In this document: piece after piece, positions 45,760-57,412 of the stretch
Numbering within the stretch: the stretch's first letter is position 1
Layout: every line of letters begins with the position of its first letter
Assembly: GCF_022539505.1 (NCBI RefSeq)
Contig: NC_061510.1
Location: forward strand, 277,160,330-277,224,329
Length of the DNA stretch: 64,000 bases
From: Lolium rigidum
Taxonomy: Eukaryota > Streptophyta > Magnoliopsida > Poales > Poaceae
Reading direction: 5' to 3'
Notes under the pieces: generated by a model
The model's input: only the letters and a program-made list of their open reading frames with translations
Told to the model about the DNA's origin: nothing
Databases searched by the model: none
Made by a program: the position numbers and the translations under genes

Positions 45760-48700
45760 ACTGTGATGACCCAGCCGTACCACCGCATGGTGTAGTACAC
45801 AAGTCGTTGACATAACACAAGTGAAACACCGTTCCACCCATATTACATCTCTCGAGTGGTACAAACGAAACATATGCGAGTCCAAGGTATGTCTATAGAA
45901 GTACACACGAACAGTTTACATAAGATCCACACACCCTCCTACTTTACAGTGAGGTAAAACTTCAAATAAAGCTCCAGAAGAACGACTCGTAATCTATCTT
46001 ATTGCTAGCTTAAGTTCAAGAGCTACTTGGTTTGCTATAGAAATCTAGCTACTTAGGTGCTAGGATTAGGGAAAGATTCCCTTCTATTACTAGTCTAGGT
46101 TTCCATTATAACTGATGCAGAAGTTGACTTCATTGACTTTGTTGATTGGATTCTTCATCTTGTTGCAGTTGACTCCTTTGTCTTCGAGTTCCACGGTAGT
46201 TTCTCCTTCGGTGCATTGCTCTAAGAAGGGGGTTCAAACGAGATAGAATGAGTACGAGCGTACTCAGCAAGTTCATATTAGGAAATATGTGTATCATGCA
46301 CTAGCTACAGCCATAGACCAAAAAGTCATAGGCCAATGCAAGTTTTCATAAACATTTCTTCAAAAGGTTTATTTTATTCTGAAAACTATGCCCGTCGGTC
46401 TTCACGAGTTGACTAGAACTTCGTGGAGTTCCTTTCCTCGCCGCGTTCGCAGCTCCCTTCCTGAACAGGAGTGACAGTCACAATTCTTGATATCCTCCTG
46501 CAGAGGTGCGTTACTTTACCCCACAAGAGATCTTAACCATGTTGCCGGCCGAGAGTATGTCCCCGTCCACACTTCCTTTGGTGTGAGGCCCGAGTATAAG
46601 ATCCAAGCCAATCACCGCCTTCTCCGCGACCGCAAACCCACCCTTTTGTCCACCCGCACACCTCCAGTAGACTTTCCCCGATAATACGGCTTTACTCATG
46701 GTGTACTTTGGACAATCCTTCATAGATCGAAGAGATTAACATCACTAATGGATGGGGATTTAAAAGGATTTCCCAACCTATTGCGGCAGTGCCTCCAAGA
46801 CCCCACCGTCTCTCCGATCCGTTGGCGTGCGAAGGGAAAAGATACAGCTGACTTCCCGCAGCCATTATAGATCTTATGGATAACGCGATATGTACGGCGC
46901 TAGAATCACTCGGACGGCATTGGTAATTAATCCTAGGGTGATATAACCCATTGCAATGGAACCTCCACCATATCAACACATACCATGGTTCCATTGCCCA
47001 CCACATAGTCATATTCATAATTGTAAAATAATACTTTGCTTTTCAATGCATGAGTGATAAGTATAGTACTTTGCATATAGTTTGATAAAAATAATCAAAT
47101 GACATGAGCAAGCGATGAACTTGCCTTTCTTGACTCGCAAGATTATGCGGGCAAAAGCTTCGATACGTGAGAACTCCAAATGCTGAAATACCATCATCGT
47201 CCGGTAAGGACAATGTTTAAAGAACTGGCAAAGATGCTATAATGCATAGTATGAGATGCAATCGTCCCGAGCGTAACCTAACCTTAATGATTTAAGATGT
47301 ATAAGTTGTAAAGATTTCTTTAGGGTTGGTTGTACTTTTAGAATGGTTCTCAAACAAGGTTTTTATTAGGGTTTGGTTATATTAGCATCATAACCAAGTG
47401 ATATAAGACATCATAACAATCATACACATAAAGAATAGTGGTGGAACAATGTATAAAGAACAGTTGTTAATTTTAAGTTCTACAGACATGGTTGATGATT
47501 ACTTATACTATACTTCAAAAGAATAACTTTTGAAGAACATGTTGTTTAAGAAATATTGAGTATATCAAAGAAGAATTAGGGCTTCTAAGGTTTGATTGCC
47601 ATTTGTACTTCAAAAGAATAACTTTTGAAGAACAGGTTAAAATAAGAATATGAACTACTATATATAGGTGCTATGGCTTCTAGGGTTTACTAATGGGTTC
47701 ATTTAGTTTTCTAATAAAATCAGTTGGGTTCTATAAGTGGAATGGGTTTATTTGTAGCAAGTATTGGTAGGGTTATTACCATGGTTTCTTCTAAGCCTCA
47801 TATCAAAGGATGGTTATTAAGATGGTTCCATAGGTTTGCTATTAGGTTTACTATGGCTTCATATTTGCTTTACCAAATAATCTCTAATGGGTTCTAAGCT
47901 AAGTAACTTATCATTTTCTAAGTAGGGTTTAGTAGAATAGGAACATGTGTTGTGAATTGTTACATAAGGTTATACTAGGGTTTATCATTATGGTTCTACT
48001 AGGGTTTGATGCTTGAGGTTAATCCTAATGGTGTGGTATAATGGATTGGTGATCAATGGCACTACTCTAATTATCAAGCTAGGGTTTGCATCTAGGTGGC
48101 ATTAGTGGATCATACAAGGTTTGAATAGGGATATGAAATTATAATCTCATGTGACTTGGTTTTATGCTAGTGGATCATAAGCATGTATTCAATTGTTGCT
48201 AATTAGGGTTCTATATGTCAAGTAAATCTCCCATGATCATATGTGACACCTATCCAGGGTTTTAGAGTTGGTTCTTAAGGTGGAATGATCACATGAAATA
48301 ATGGAATCCATGTCTTACTCAATTTGAAACTACGGTTTCTAAATTATGATCCAATTCTTAAAGTATTACTTGGTACTAGAATTAATGTGATGAAGTACTT
48401 GAAATAAAGTTATTAATAATTTTAACATGCTATTAATTTTTAGTGGGTTTAAGAATTAAAATAATTACTAGTTAAGGTTTATGAATTACCACTAATATTT
48501 AAGTTAATGCAAATATGATAATGAAAATTAATCTTAACATTTTAATTAGTTACTGAATAGTTAAAATTTAAATTTGAAACTTCACTAATTATTGAATTCA
48601 ATTTGCATTTTAAACAATTAGAAAGACATAATTAATAAAGATAAAAATAAGTGAATTTTTATTTTGACACACATTTTTGTTTTTATATTTTATTTGAATA

Positions 48701-49506
48701 GAGTTTATTTTTGTGAGCATTTTGATATATTATTCATATTTTTCTGAGTTGAAATGAAATTTATATGATTTTGCAAAGTTTCAGCAATTTACTGGTTTTT
48801 AAATTAAACAGAAAATGCTAAACATACCGATTCGTAACCTAGCTACGGTCACTGACCAGTGGGTCCCTTGACTGAGTCAGTTGCCACGATGGCAACGACC
48901 AGTCAACCGGTGCTCGGGGCCCCACCGCCACGCTGGCGTTGCCGGCGGTTAAACGCCGGCGACCAATTCATGGCGGCGCTACGCTACAGGGCCCCCTAGG
49001 ACGCGCGACTAGGGTGTTCTGGCTCTCCTCGACTCACTGAAGCTGATGGTATGGTTGGTTTGGCGAGGGGATCACCGGAGCTACGCCGGCGACCATGTCC
49101 CGCGGTGGTTTACTCCGGCGAGTACACGAACTACGGCTACGGTTGATGCCAGGAAGCAATAGAGGGGTCCAGAGATGCGCAAGCTCACCCCGGTGCCTCC
49201 CGGATAGCCGCCGATGTCGATTGGAGAAGGAATCAAGCTCAACTTCGCCGATTCCGGCGATGTACTCGCGGGAGAAGATCTTGAAATTGGCCGCACTCCG
49301 ACCTCCCCTGGATGCTCGGCTTGGCCCGTAGAACGACGACGTCGAGGCGCACCTCCTCGACCTCACGGCAAGCTCCGGGTGGCCTCAATCGTTGGCTTCG
49401 TGCTCGACGCCGGCAAGCAGTCGAGGAAGAAATCGAGGGCTAGAGAGATGCTGAGGGGAAATGGATGGTTGGATGAGATCAAGGCGTGCTCGGCGGTGCT
49501 TTCCCC

Positions 49507-49518
49507 CCTATTTATAGG
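49507..49518 (-). promoter_or_regulatory. Candidate TATA box in the element G LTR (inner)
   Basis: The minus strand reads CCTATAAATAGG, upstream of a GC-rich leader with a short frame (49545-49363). Its position about 2.7 kb into the LTR would make it an internal promoter. This is sequence similarity only. Confidence 0.4.
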
Positions 49519-51290
49519 CCGAGAGGAGCTCTGAGACCTCGACACGACGACGACGACGGTCAGGAGGTGGCGGTGCCTGGAGAGTTCATATGGGCGAAGA
49601 TCTTTTGCTTCTGGATATGCTCGGACGTGAGATGTATAGGGAGTGGTTCTGGAAGCTTCTGCGGCGTCCGGGGCGTGCTTATCATCGACGAGGGCGGCGT
49701 CTACTGGCGTTGCCGCGGTGTCGGCCTCGGAGAAGAAGACGACGTCGGCGACCTTCTTTTTAATCGCGAAACGGTATGCGGACCGTTTTTGGTTGGGCTG
49801 GGCTACGTCGTGGGCTTCAGCTGGGTAGGCTTCGTGGGCTGCGACGGCCTGCTGCGGTGCTGAGGTCCACCAGGTAAGTTTCCCTCCAATTCTCTTTTAA
49901 ATTTCTGTTTTGAATTTTGTTTTGTTTTCTATTTTCTGGTTTGAATTCAAATTTGATTTCTGCTTTGTTTTGTAGGTTCAAAACTATTTGAATATCAATA
50001 TCATTTTATGATAATACCCACTGCATTGTTTTGTTTTTAAACAACCATTTATAATGGATTAACTTTAGTTCTTAAAAAGCACAAGTTAAAATTCAAATAG
50101 ATATGAATTTTAGGGTTCAATTCAATTACTTTAAATTTAGGAATCAATTCTGTTTTAAAAGATCTAAAATTGATAACATGTGAATGGTGAACATATTATA
50201 TTTTGCAAGTGCTTAACCATATTGATTATTCACATAAAAATTAATTATGGCTAGGGTTTAACAAATGGTAAAGGAAATGGGATTTGTTCATGATTTTATG
50301 TGAGTGATTATTTCTAGGGTTTAAGAAAATGGTTGGATAACTTTATGATTATGATTCTTGCTTAGCACTTCTAGCTTGGATGTGTACTTGTGATCTATGA
50401 TACATAAGTTAGGGAACACTATTTTAGGTGGATTGGATCCTATGTGAAGAGGTTTAGGGTTTTGATAATGCTTCACTAATTTAAGTATAAATAGGCATGA
50501 GGCATGGCAGGGTTCTACTTATAATCAAAAGGGATACTTGGATTGGTATTTAAATGTGGTCTAGGATTTTAGTAGTGATTACTAAGGTGATACACAACTA
50601 GGATTAGAATATAAGCATAAGCTAGGTTATGCTAAATTGGCTAGGGTTACTCCTTCATACAAGGCATGAGGTTTGGTCTGGGGTTAACTACTAGTGATAT
50701 ACTTATTATTTTATGTGGTAGATGATATCTATCAATCATATGGGTTTAATTTATCATCTATATCTACAAGTTATGATCATGCATTAGACAAGATCCATTC
50801 ATTCCTCACTAATCCTTCCTTATTATTCCTCTCATCACACTCATCCTAGATTCTTAGGGTTTATAATTAATACTAAGTTGTGATGATTATGGAATTGGTT
50901 TTCTAAGGTATTGTTATTGGAATAGGGTTCTCACCTCCAAGATTAAATATTGACTTGAACAACTAGGATTAGTACTTCTCTAATATTCTTGTATGAACAT
51001 GGCTATGGTTAGTATTATAACTTCTCTCACTTCTCAATGTCTTGGAATATCCTAAGGTCCTACTCAAGATATGCTGATATGGTCCTCTAAATAGATGGTT
51101 TCCCTAGGAATTCTACCTTGGTATCTTCTGTAGCTTGTTCTTCAGGAAATCTGAATAAACCTGCATCTTGCGGTATGCCTCCACCTCCTAGCTTCTTCAT
51201 CTTGATTCTAGCTATTTCACATGGAGTGGCTCTAGGTGTTTGTTCCCATGTATGATGGTACTTGATGACCAAATGGATGAAGGATGTGGC

Positions 51291-51302
51291 TCTATTTATA
51301 GG
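51291..51302 (-). promoter_or_regulatory. Candidate TATA box in the element G LTR (outer)
   Basis: The minus strand reads CCTATAAATAGA, about 0.89 kb from the LTR start, followed by a short frame whose ATG at about 51200 opens MKKLGGGGIPQDAGLFRF. The position fits an LTR promoter at the U3/R border. Confidence 0.45.
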
Positions 51303-52187
51303 CTTGGGCAAGCTCTAGTGTCATGACACCTAGGTGGGTGACTCTTGTTTTGGTTTGATGAGTAAGGTGCTTGGTTGTCATGCCCTCATCCATAGCAATC
51401 CTTTGAGCATGAGGTGGCAAAGCTTGGGATGCAAGTCATGTAGATATTTTCATCCTATGTGGCAAGATCATTATCCTCTCACATGATTTATTTTTGGATA
51501 GCCAAGTGGCATTTGCTACTAAATATCTTGTGGATGGTTTTATTATTGTGGATGAGTCACTAGATCATATTGGATTGGATTTATATTATAATATTGATCA
51601 AAAGATCAAGGTTGAAGGTTATTCCTCAAATTTGTATAGTTGGTTTTGATTTCACCAAGGCATGATCATATGAGTTTCAAAATACTCATAGTTAATTTTA
51701 TTCAAATGGTTTGGACTATAATTCGTAATGTAAATAGATTTAGTTTTATGATATTCCATATACTTAATAAGTTATGATTTAAATAAGAATGTGTGGCTTT
51801 TATGCACTTTAGACCTCGTGGTTAACCTTATTTGGTAATAAGTTTAGAAGTGAATTACATTACACACAAAGGCAGTTGCTAACTTTTAAGTGTTAATAAG
51901 TTAGGGTTTGATTCTTAAAGAATGTGTTGTTGCAAAGCTAATTCCATTTGATCTAATCCATAGATCAAATCATCTCTACCCCAAAATAAGGTTTTAGCAA
52001 AGATCACAGTGAAGTTTATAGCGCTTGACTTGATGATCTACTTCAATTCCAGCAAGTCAAGTGAAACTTCAGTGACTGTGGTAAGTTTTATTTGAAAGCG
52101 CGAAAATTCCCCGGATTTTCTATGCATGAATGCAATGCACACTTTGGTGTTCTCTCATTTTATAGCCTCTAAACCTGGGTTATTACA

Positions 52188-52445
52188 CAATTTTAATTTT
52201 ATAATGTCACCATCTACATCTTTATATTTTTGCATTTCACATAGTTCAACAAAATTATTGAGATGGGCAGCAGCATCATCAGAACTAACACCAGAAAATT
52301 GCTCTCTCATGACAAGATTCAGTAAAGCAGGTTTAATTTCAAAGAATTCTTCTGTAGTAGCAGGTGGAGCAATAGGTGTGCATAGGAAATCATTATTATT
52401 TGTGCTAGTGAAGTCACACAACTTAGTATTTTCAGGGTTGGCCAT
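52188..52445 (-). pseudogene. Element I gag, N-terminal fragment
   Basis: The start ATG is at 52445-52443. About 85 codons match the gag of A, D and F (PPATTEEFFEIKPALLNLVM, then SSDDAAAHLNNFVELCEMQ). The frame is cut by element G at KLKL; the following residues in the open frame come from the G LTR. The rest of gag is beyond the gap. Confidence 0.85.
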
Positions 52446-52670
52446 TTTAGCAATAGTAAATAAAGCAAACTAGATAAAGTAAATGCAAGTAAACTAATTT
52501 TTTTGTGTTTTTGATATAGCAAACAAGATAGTAAATAAAGTAAAGCTAGCAACTAATTTTTTTGTGTTTTGATATAATGCAGCAAACAAAGTAGTAAATA
52601 AAATAAAGCAAGACAAAAACAAAGTAAAGAGATTGAGAAGTGGAGACTCCCCTTGCAGCGTGTCTTGATC

Positions 52671-52688
52671 TCCCCGGTAACGGCGCCA
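52671..52688 (-). other. Element I primer binding site with one substitution
   Basis: The minus strand reads TGGCGCCGTTACCGGGGA, one base different from the tRNA-Asp complement of the siblings. Confidence 0.85.
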
Positions 52689-52699
52689 GAAAAAGAGCT

Positions 52700-54298
52700 T
52701 GATGGCGTGTATTTCACACGTTCGTTGGGCAACCCCAAGAGGAAGGTATGATGCGCACAGCAGCAAGTTTTACCTCGTAAAGAAACCAAGGTTTATCGAA
52801 CCAGGAGGAGCCAAGAAGCACGTTGAAGGTTGATGGCGGCGGGATGTAGTGCGGCGCAACACCAGGGATTACGGCGCCAACGTGGAACCTGCACAACACA
52901 ACCAAAGTACTTTGCCCCAACGAAACAGATGAGGTTGTCAATCTCACCGGCTTGCTGTAACAAAGGATTAACCGTATTGTGTGGAAGATGATTGTTTGCG
53001 AGAGAAAACAATGAAACAAGTATTGCAGCAGATTTGTATTTCAGTATTAAAGAATGGACCGGGGTCCACAGTTCACTAGAGGTGTCTCTCCCATAAGATA
53101 AAAGCATGTTGGGTGAACAAATTACAGTCGGGCAATTGACAAATAGAGAGGGCATAACAATGCACATACATGACATGATAAGTATAGTGAGATTTAATTG
53201 GGCATTACGACAAAGTACATAGACCGCCATCCAACTCGCATCTATGCCTAAAAAGTCCACCTTCGAGGTTATCATCCGAACCCCTTCCAGTATTAAGTTG
53301 CAAAGCAACGGACAATTGCATTAAGTATGGTGCGTAATGTAATCAACAACTACATCCTCGGACATAGCGCCAATGTTTTATCCCTAGTGGCAACAAGCAC
53401 AACACAACCTTAGAACTTTCTCGTCATCGTCCCGTGTGTCAATGCGGGCATGAACCCACTATCGAGCTTAAATACTCCCTCTTGGAGTTAAAAGCAAAAA
53501 CTTGGCCGAGCCTCTACTAGTAACGGAGAGCATGCAAGATCATAAACAACACATATGTAATAACTTGATAATTAACATGACATGGTATTCTCTATCCATC
53601 GGATCCCGACAAACACAACATAGAGTATTACGGATAGATGATCTTGATCATGTTAGGCAGCTCACAAGATCCAACAATGAAGCACAATGAGGAGAAGACA
53701 ACCATCTAGCTACTGCTATGGACCCATAGTCCAGGGGTGAACTACTCACTCATCACTTCGGAGGCGACCATGGCGGTGTAGAGTCCTCCGGGAGATGAAT
53801 CCCCTATCTGGCAGGGTGCCGGAGGAGATCTCCAGAATCCCCCGAGATGGGATCGGCGGCGGCGGCGTCTCAGTAAGGTTTTCCGTATCGTGGTTTTTCG
53901 CATCAAGGGTTTCGCGACGGAGACTTTTAGTAGGCGGAAGGGCAGAGTCGGGGGCCTGACGAGGGGCCCACACCACAGGGCGGCGCGGCCCCCCCTTGGC
54001 CGCGCCGCCATGTGGTTTGGCCACCTCGTGGCCCCACTTCGTATGCTCTTCGGTCTTCTGGAAGGTTCGTGGCAAAATAGGCCCCTGGGTCTTCGTTTCG
54101 TCCAATTCCGAGAATATTTCGTTACTAGGATTTCGAAACCAAAAACAGCAGAAAACAGAACCGGCACTTCGGCATCTTGTTAATAGGTTAGTTCCAGAAA
54201 ATGCACGAATATGACATAAAGTGTGCATAAAACATGTAGGTATCATCAATAATATGGCATAGAACATAAGAAATTATCGATACGTCGGAGACGTATCA
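52700..54298 (-). repeat. Element I LTR
   Basis: 1599 bp, TGATGGCGTGTATTTCACACG to GACGTATCA, the element A subtype. It differs from the element E LTR throughout, so it does not close E. Confidence 0.92.
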
Positions 54299-54613
54299 TT
54301 GCTGCAGATGTCGATGTTGTTGTTGTAGAAGGTTCCACCGGGCGTGCCAGAATGTGTTGCTGTCAAAAACCCACCGGCGAGTAGCGACGGGCAACACCGT
54401 AGAGCCGGGAGGCCCCCAGGACTGCGGTGGACCCTGGTCGCTCGGGCAACGGCCCGCAATGCCTTCTCTGGCACACGTCCTGGTGTTCACGAGGGCGTGC
54501 CACCTGACCTATACCTGGCCAGGAAGGTGATGGATTGCTTCGACTAGTTTCCTGCATGGCAAACACGTAAACATTAAATACGAGCCCCGATCGGCTCTTA
54601 GGTTGCCCTGTGG

Positions 54614-54632
54614 ATCGGCTCAAAGAGCCGAT
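54614..54632. other. Hairpin 1 in LTR L
   Basis: ATCGGCTC, loop AAA, GAGCCGAT: a perfect 8-bp stem. Several further GAGCCGAT/ATCGGCTC half sites lie nearby (54586-54600). Confidence 0.8.
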
Positions 54633-54985
54633 TGCCCCATGGTTCAAGTTAGATTTATAATGACATGGGGATCATGCTATATCGATATCAAGCTAAACTT
54701 ATCTACTATAGTTTGGGGTTTTCAACGCATAATCGGAACATCCTACGCGTAGTTGAGCCTAACAGATACGTAAGATAATGGAAAACCAGCCCTAAAGAGG
54801 CCTAAAAACCAACATGAAGTTGATCCACGGAACAATCCCTCTAGGGCTTAATAAGCCACACCTTACGCACTACCGGATCGTTCAACCCGTTTATAAGGCC
54901 TAACCATGCGGATATCAAACCAATCCTTGAAGAACAAGGAGCAACTATAACGGATTAGATCTACTAAATAAAGAACAAGCAAGAT

Positions 54986-55020
54986 GCTGCCCTTACACCT
55001 AAGATAGGCGTAAGGGCAGC
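54986..55020. other. Hairpin 2 in LTR L
   Basis: GCTGCCCTTACACCT pairs with AGGCGTAAGGGCAGC: a 15-bp stem with one mismatch and a 5-base loop. Confidence 0.85.
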
Positions 55021-55097
55021 TAGATATCGAGGGCTAGCGTAGCTAAGCAAGTACATCGTGAAAGCATCGACGTCATCGCCAAAACATCTACGGTAAG

Positions 55098-55139
55098 GGT
55101 GTTGCTCGCCATCAAAAAGGCTTCAGCACGAGCAACACC
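55098..55139. other. Hairpin 3 in LTR L
   Basis: GGTGTTGCTCG pairs with CGAGCAACACC: a perfect 11-bp stem with a 20-base loop. Confidence 0.8.
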
Positions 55140-55158
55140 AACAACAAATAAACGAATA

Positions 55159-55189
55159 CTGCCTAGATCGCAAGATGCGATCTAGGCAG
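55159..55189. other. Hairpin 4 in LTR L
   Basis: CTGCCTAGATCGCA, loop AGA, TGCGATCTAGGCAG: a perfect 14-bp stem with a 3-base loop, the strongest hairpin in the window. Confidence 0.9.
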
Positions 55190-55525
55190 CATGATTCTTA
55201 CCCGGGAGAAACCCTTGAAACAAGGGGTGGCGATGCGCCTAGATTGATTTGTTGTGAACGTGATCGTCCTCCTTTCTCAATAACCCTAGATACATATTTA
55301 TAGTCCGTAGACTTTCTAACTTGGCAATAAACCGAACCGTGTACGAGCTAAACTCTATCTCTTAATTCTAACCGACACGTAAACTACTATAATTTACAGA
55401 TACACGGGCAATCTAGCCCAATTTCTCGCACAAGGCCGGTTCAGAGACACTTCAATATACATGTCTTCTAAGCCCATCTTCGGTCACGGCCCAACTCCTG
55501 CTCTGGTTAAATTCTGGTGGTAAGA

Positions 55526-55727
55526 CTGTGTTACTGTTACTACTGCTCTCATATTACTGTTGCTTTCGCATCACCCCTGTTACTAGTGCTTTTCCAGGTG
55601 CAGCTGAATTGACGACTCAGTTGTTAAGGCTTATAAGTATTCTTTACCTCCCCTTGTTTCGAATCAATAAATTTGGGTTTTACTTCCATCGAAGACTGTT
55701 GCGATCCCCTATACTTGTGGGTTATTA
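55526..55727 (+). repeat. Element J 5' LTR, terminal 200 bp
   Basis: It aligns with 61120-61321 (TGTTACTGTTACTA through TATACTTGTGGGTTAT). The last two bases are TA instead of CA, a point change at the LTR end. Confidence 0.82.
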
Positions 55728-55738
55728 AGACTATTTTC

Positions 55739-55756
55739 TGGCGCCGTTGCCGGGGA
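55739..55756 (+). other. Element J primer binding site (tRNA-Asp)
   Basis: TGGCGCCGTTGCCGGGGA, an exact match, 11 bases after the LTR. Confidence 0.92.
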
Positions 55757-55816
55757 GGCATAGCTTTACTCATAAGTTCACCTGGGGAGTACACTCTACC
55801 TCTCTCTCTATTTTTA

Positions 55817-55935
55817 TTTTATTTTGTTTTGCTAGTTTACTTTTGTCTAGTTTATTTGTGCTTAGTTTATTTATGTCTAGTATTATTTTTCTTAGTTTAC
55901 TTTTGCTTAGTTTCTTTTTGTCTTGTTTTATTTTC
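55817..55935 (+). repeat. T-rich tandem repeats in the element J leader
   Basis: About six imperfect units of the type TAGTTTATTTTTGTC lie between the primer site and the ORF. It is non-coding. Elements A, D, F and K have a comparable but different repeated leader. Confidence 0.65.
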
Positions 55936-55993
55936 CTCATATACCCAAAAATCATTAAAAATTTGAAAAATCGAAAAATTAAAAACTGCTATT

Positions 55994-57412
55994 ATGGGAG
56001 AACCTACAACCTATTTGGAGCTTATAGAATTATATAATAATTATAGAGAATCAAGAACGGGAAAAGTTATGAGTGTTGTGATAGAAAAACTGAATACAAT
56101 TGCTGAAATCTTGCTTAAACGCCATGATATAAACTGTTGCTCTCAACAGGATACTAAACATCTTAAAATTCAATGTGGCTTTAGTGAGGAAGTTTTAATT
56201 AAGAACTATAATTGGAATAGCTATATTCATTTTGGGTTCATAGAAGTGGAACAATTTGTTTTGTTTATGGGAGCTTCTGGGATTGAATCCTTCATTGCTA
56301 GAAATTATGAAACTTGTGTTGTTTGTAAGGACCTTAAAGATTATGTCTCTTCTATCCTTAATTTTTGCATAGAAAGCTACAGTGATAATCCTTATATCAT
56401 TGATTATAAAGAGAGACTCATTAATGCACAAGAATGCACTCACAATTTGCAGGAACCAGTAGAACAAGAAGAAATTGATGAACCTGAAAGCTCATTGGAT
56501 GAAAAGGATGAGGAAATCAATGAACCTGAAAGCTCATTGGATGAAAAAGAAGAGGAGAGTGATGAACAAAAGGAGGAAGAATGGATTAGCTACCCATGCC
56601 AACCTTCTAATGAGAGTAACTCTTTATCTCTTACACTATTTGATTGTCCTCCATGCTTACCAAAGGCAGATGAATGTTATGTTCCTGTGGATTCTCTTGA
56701 AATATTCCCTGTGAGTAAAACTTGTGAGAATAATTATGCTACTGTTATTCATGATAATCCATGCTATTTTGATAAATCTTATGATAATGCTTTGTTTGTG
56801 CCTGATGTCGAAATGCATGGTACTAAAGAGTTTTGCTTGGCAAATGTTTATGATAAATCTCTAGATGATGGTCCTATGTTACTTGATAATATTAATTGTA
56901 CTACTAATGAAAATGGGATTGGAGAGTTCTTGACTTTATCTATGAATCCCATATCTTTTGAGATTGATCAATCATCTTGTTACATTATTGATAAAAGTGA
57001 GTTTGAAAGTTTTGATCCTATTATTTTTGAGCTTGATAGAAATCATGTGTTTATGGATCATGAAAAGCATGCTTTATGTGATAGTTATGTTGTTGAGTTT
57101 GTTCATGAAGCTACTGAAAATTATTATGAGAGAGGAAAATATGGTTGTAGAAATTTGCATGGTACTAAAACACCTCTCTATATGCTGAAACTTTTGAAGT
57201 TACTCTTGTTTTAACTTTATATGCTTGTCACTTTGTTCTTCATGAATTTATTTGTGTACAAGATTCCTATGCATAGGAAGTGGGTTAGACTTAAATGTGT
57301 TTTGAATTTGCTTCTTGATGCTCTCTTTTGCTTCAACTCTTATTTCGAGTGCATCATTAAAACTGCTGAGCCCATCTTAATGGCCATAAAGAAAGCACTT
57401 CTTGGGAGATAA
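55994..57412 (+). pseudogene. Element J acidic ORF of unknown function, one in-frame stop
   Basis: A 406-codon open frame (55994-57214) continues in the same frame after a TAA (57212-57214) to 57412, giving about 473 codons in all. It occupies the gag position but shows none of the gag motifs of A, B or F. Visible features are a globular N-terminal third (YLELIELYNNYRESRTGKVM, then GASGIESFIARNYETC), a 15-residue acidic tandem repeat near residues 160-190 (EPESSLDEKDEE twice), a Cys-containing central part, and a hydrophobic C-terminal part (LLKLLLF before the stop; LVTLFFMNLF and LLLDALFCFNSYF after it) that could be membrane-associated. Similar Triticeae hypothetical proteins exist in my memory, unverified. 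Function unknown. Confidence 0.75.

Larger units (their letters stand above)
42269..52187 (-). mobile_element. Element G: LARD-like retrotransposon with very long LTR
   Basis: A minus-strand element with no coding interior. The end of one LTR (42269-42832, cut by the gap), a polypurine tract, a 2.9 kb interior, a primer site for initiator tRNA-Met and a second LTR of about 6.4 kb (45762-52187) are visible. The shared 0.56 kb at the LTR ends is nearly identical. Long LTRs, a non-coding interior and an initiator-Met primer are the traits of LARD elements such as Sukkula of barley. It is inserted in the gag of element I; the right target copy would be CAATT (52188-52192), the left lies in the gap. 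Confidence 0.8.
45762..52187 (-). repeat. Element G LTR, right copy, about 6.4 kb
   Basis: It runs from TGTGATGACCC, next to the primer site, to GGGTTATTACA. Only its last 0.56 kb can be confirmed against the other copy, so a nested insert cannot be fully excluded, although no other element ends were found in it. It includes many AGGGTTT/TAGGGTTT stretches (47300-48300, 50200-50900) and a GC-rich block (48880-49870) with short open frames on both strands. Two TATA boxes lie on the minus strand. Confidence 0.72.
52188..54298 (-). mobile_element. Element I: 5' end of an Athila-like retrotransposon
   Basis: A minus-strand LTR, primer site and gag start, of the same subtype as element A. It is interrupted on the left by G; its other LTR is not visible. 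Right target copy candidate TTGCT (54299-54303). It lies inside LTR L. Confidence 0.85.
54299..55525 (-). mobile_element. LTR L of another retrotransposon family, truncated
   Basis: A minus-strand LTR of about 1.17 kb beginning (plus strand) TGTTGCTGTCAAAAACCC near 54353-54355. To its left are about 55 bases of interior with GGCGTGCCAG next to the LTR, probably the primer site region. A TATA box (CTATAAATATG, minus strand, 55293-55303) and four strong hairpins mark the leader. It resembles a common Triticeae Gypsy LTR I cannot name with confidence. The right border with element J is approximate because no clean CA end is visible. Confidence 0.65.

Noticed and set aside
49034..49863. Several 60-125 codon frames in the GC-rich block of the G LTR as a host gene
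   Set aside because: Overlapping frames on both strands, no motif, and location inside an LTR; a captured first exon is possible but not shown.
47300..50900. TAGGGTTT-like stretches as interstitial telomere repeat
   Set aside because: The units AGGGTTT/TAGGGTTT are scattered singly and never in tandem, so this is only sequence bias of the LTR.
52188..54298. LTR at 52700-54298 as the closing LTR of element E
   Set aside because: It is a different LTR subtype (ATTTCACACG against AGTTGACACG), with many differences elsewhere and no GCGTC target copy after it.
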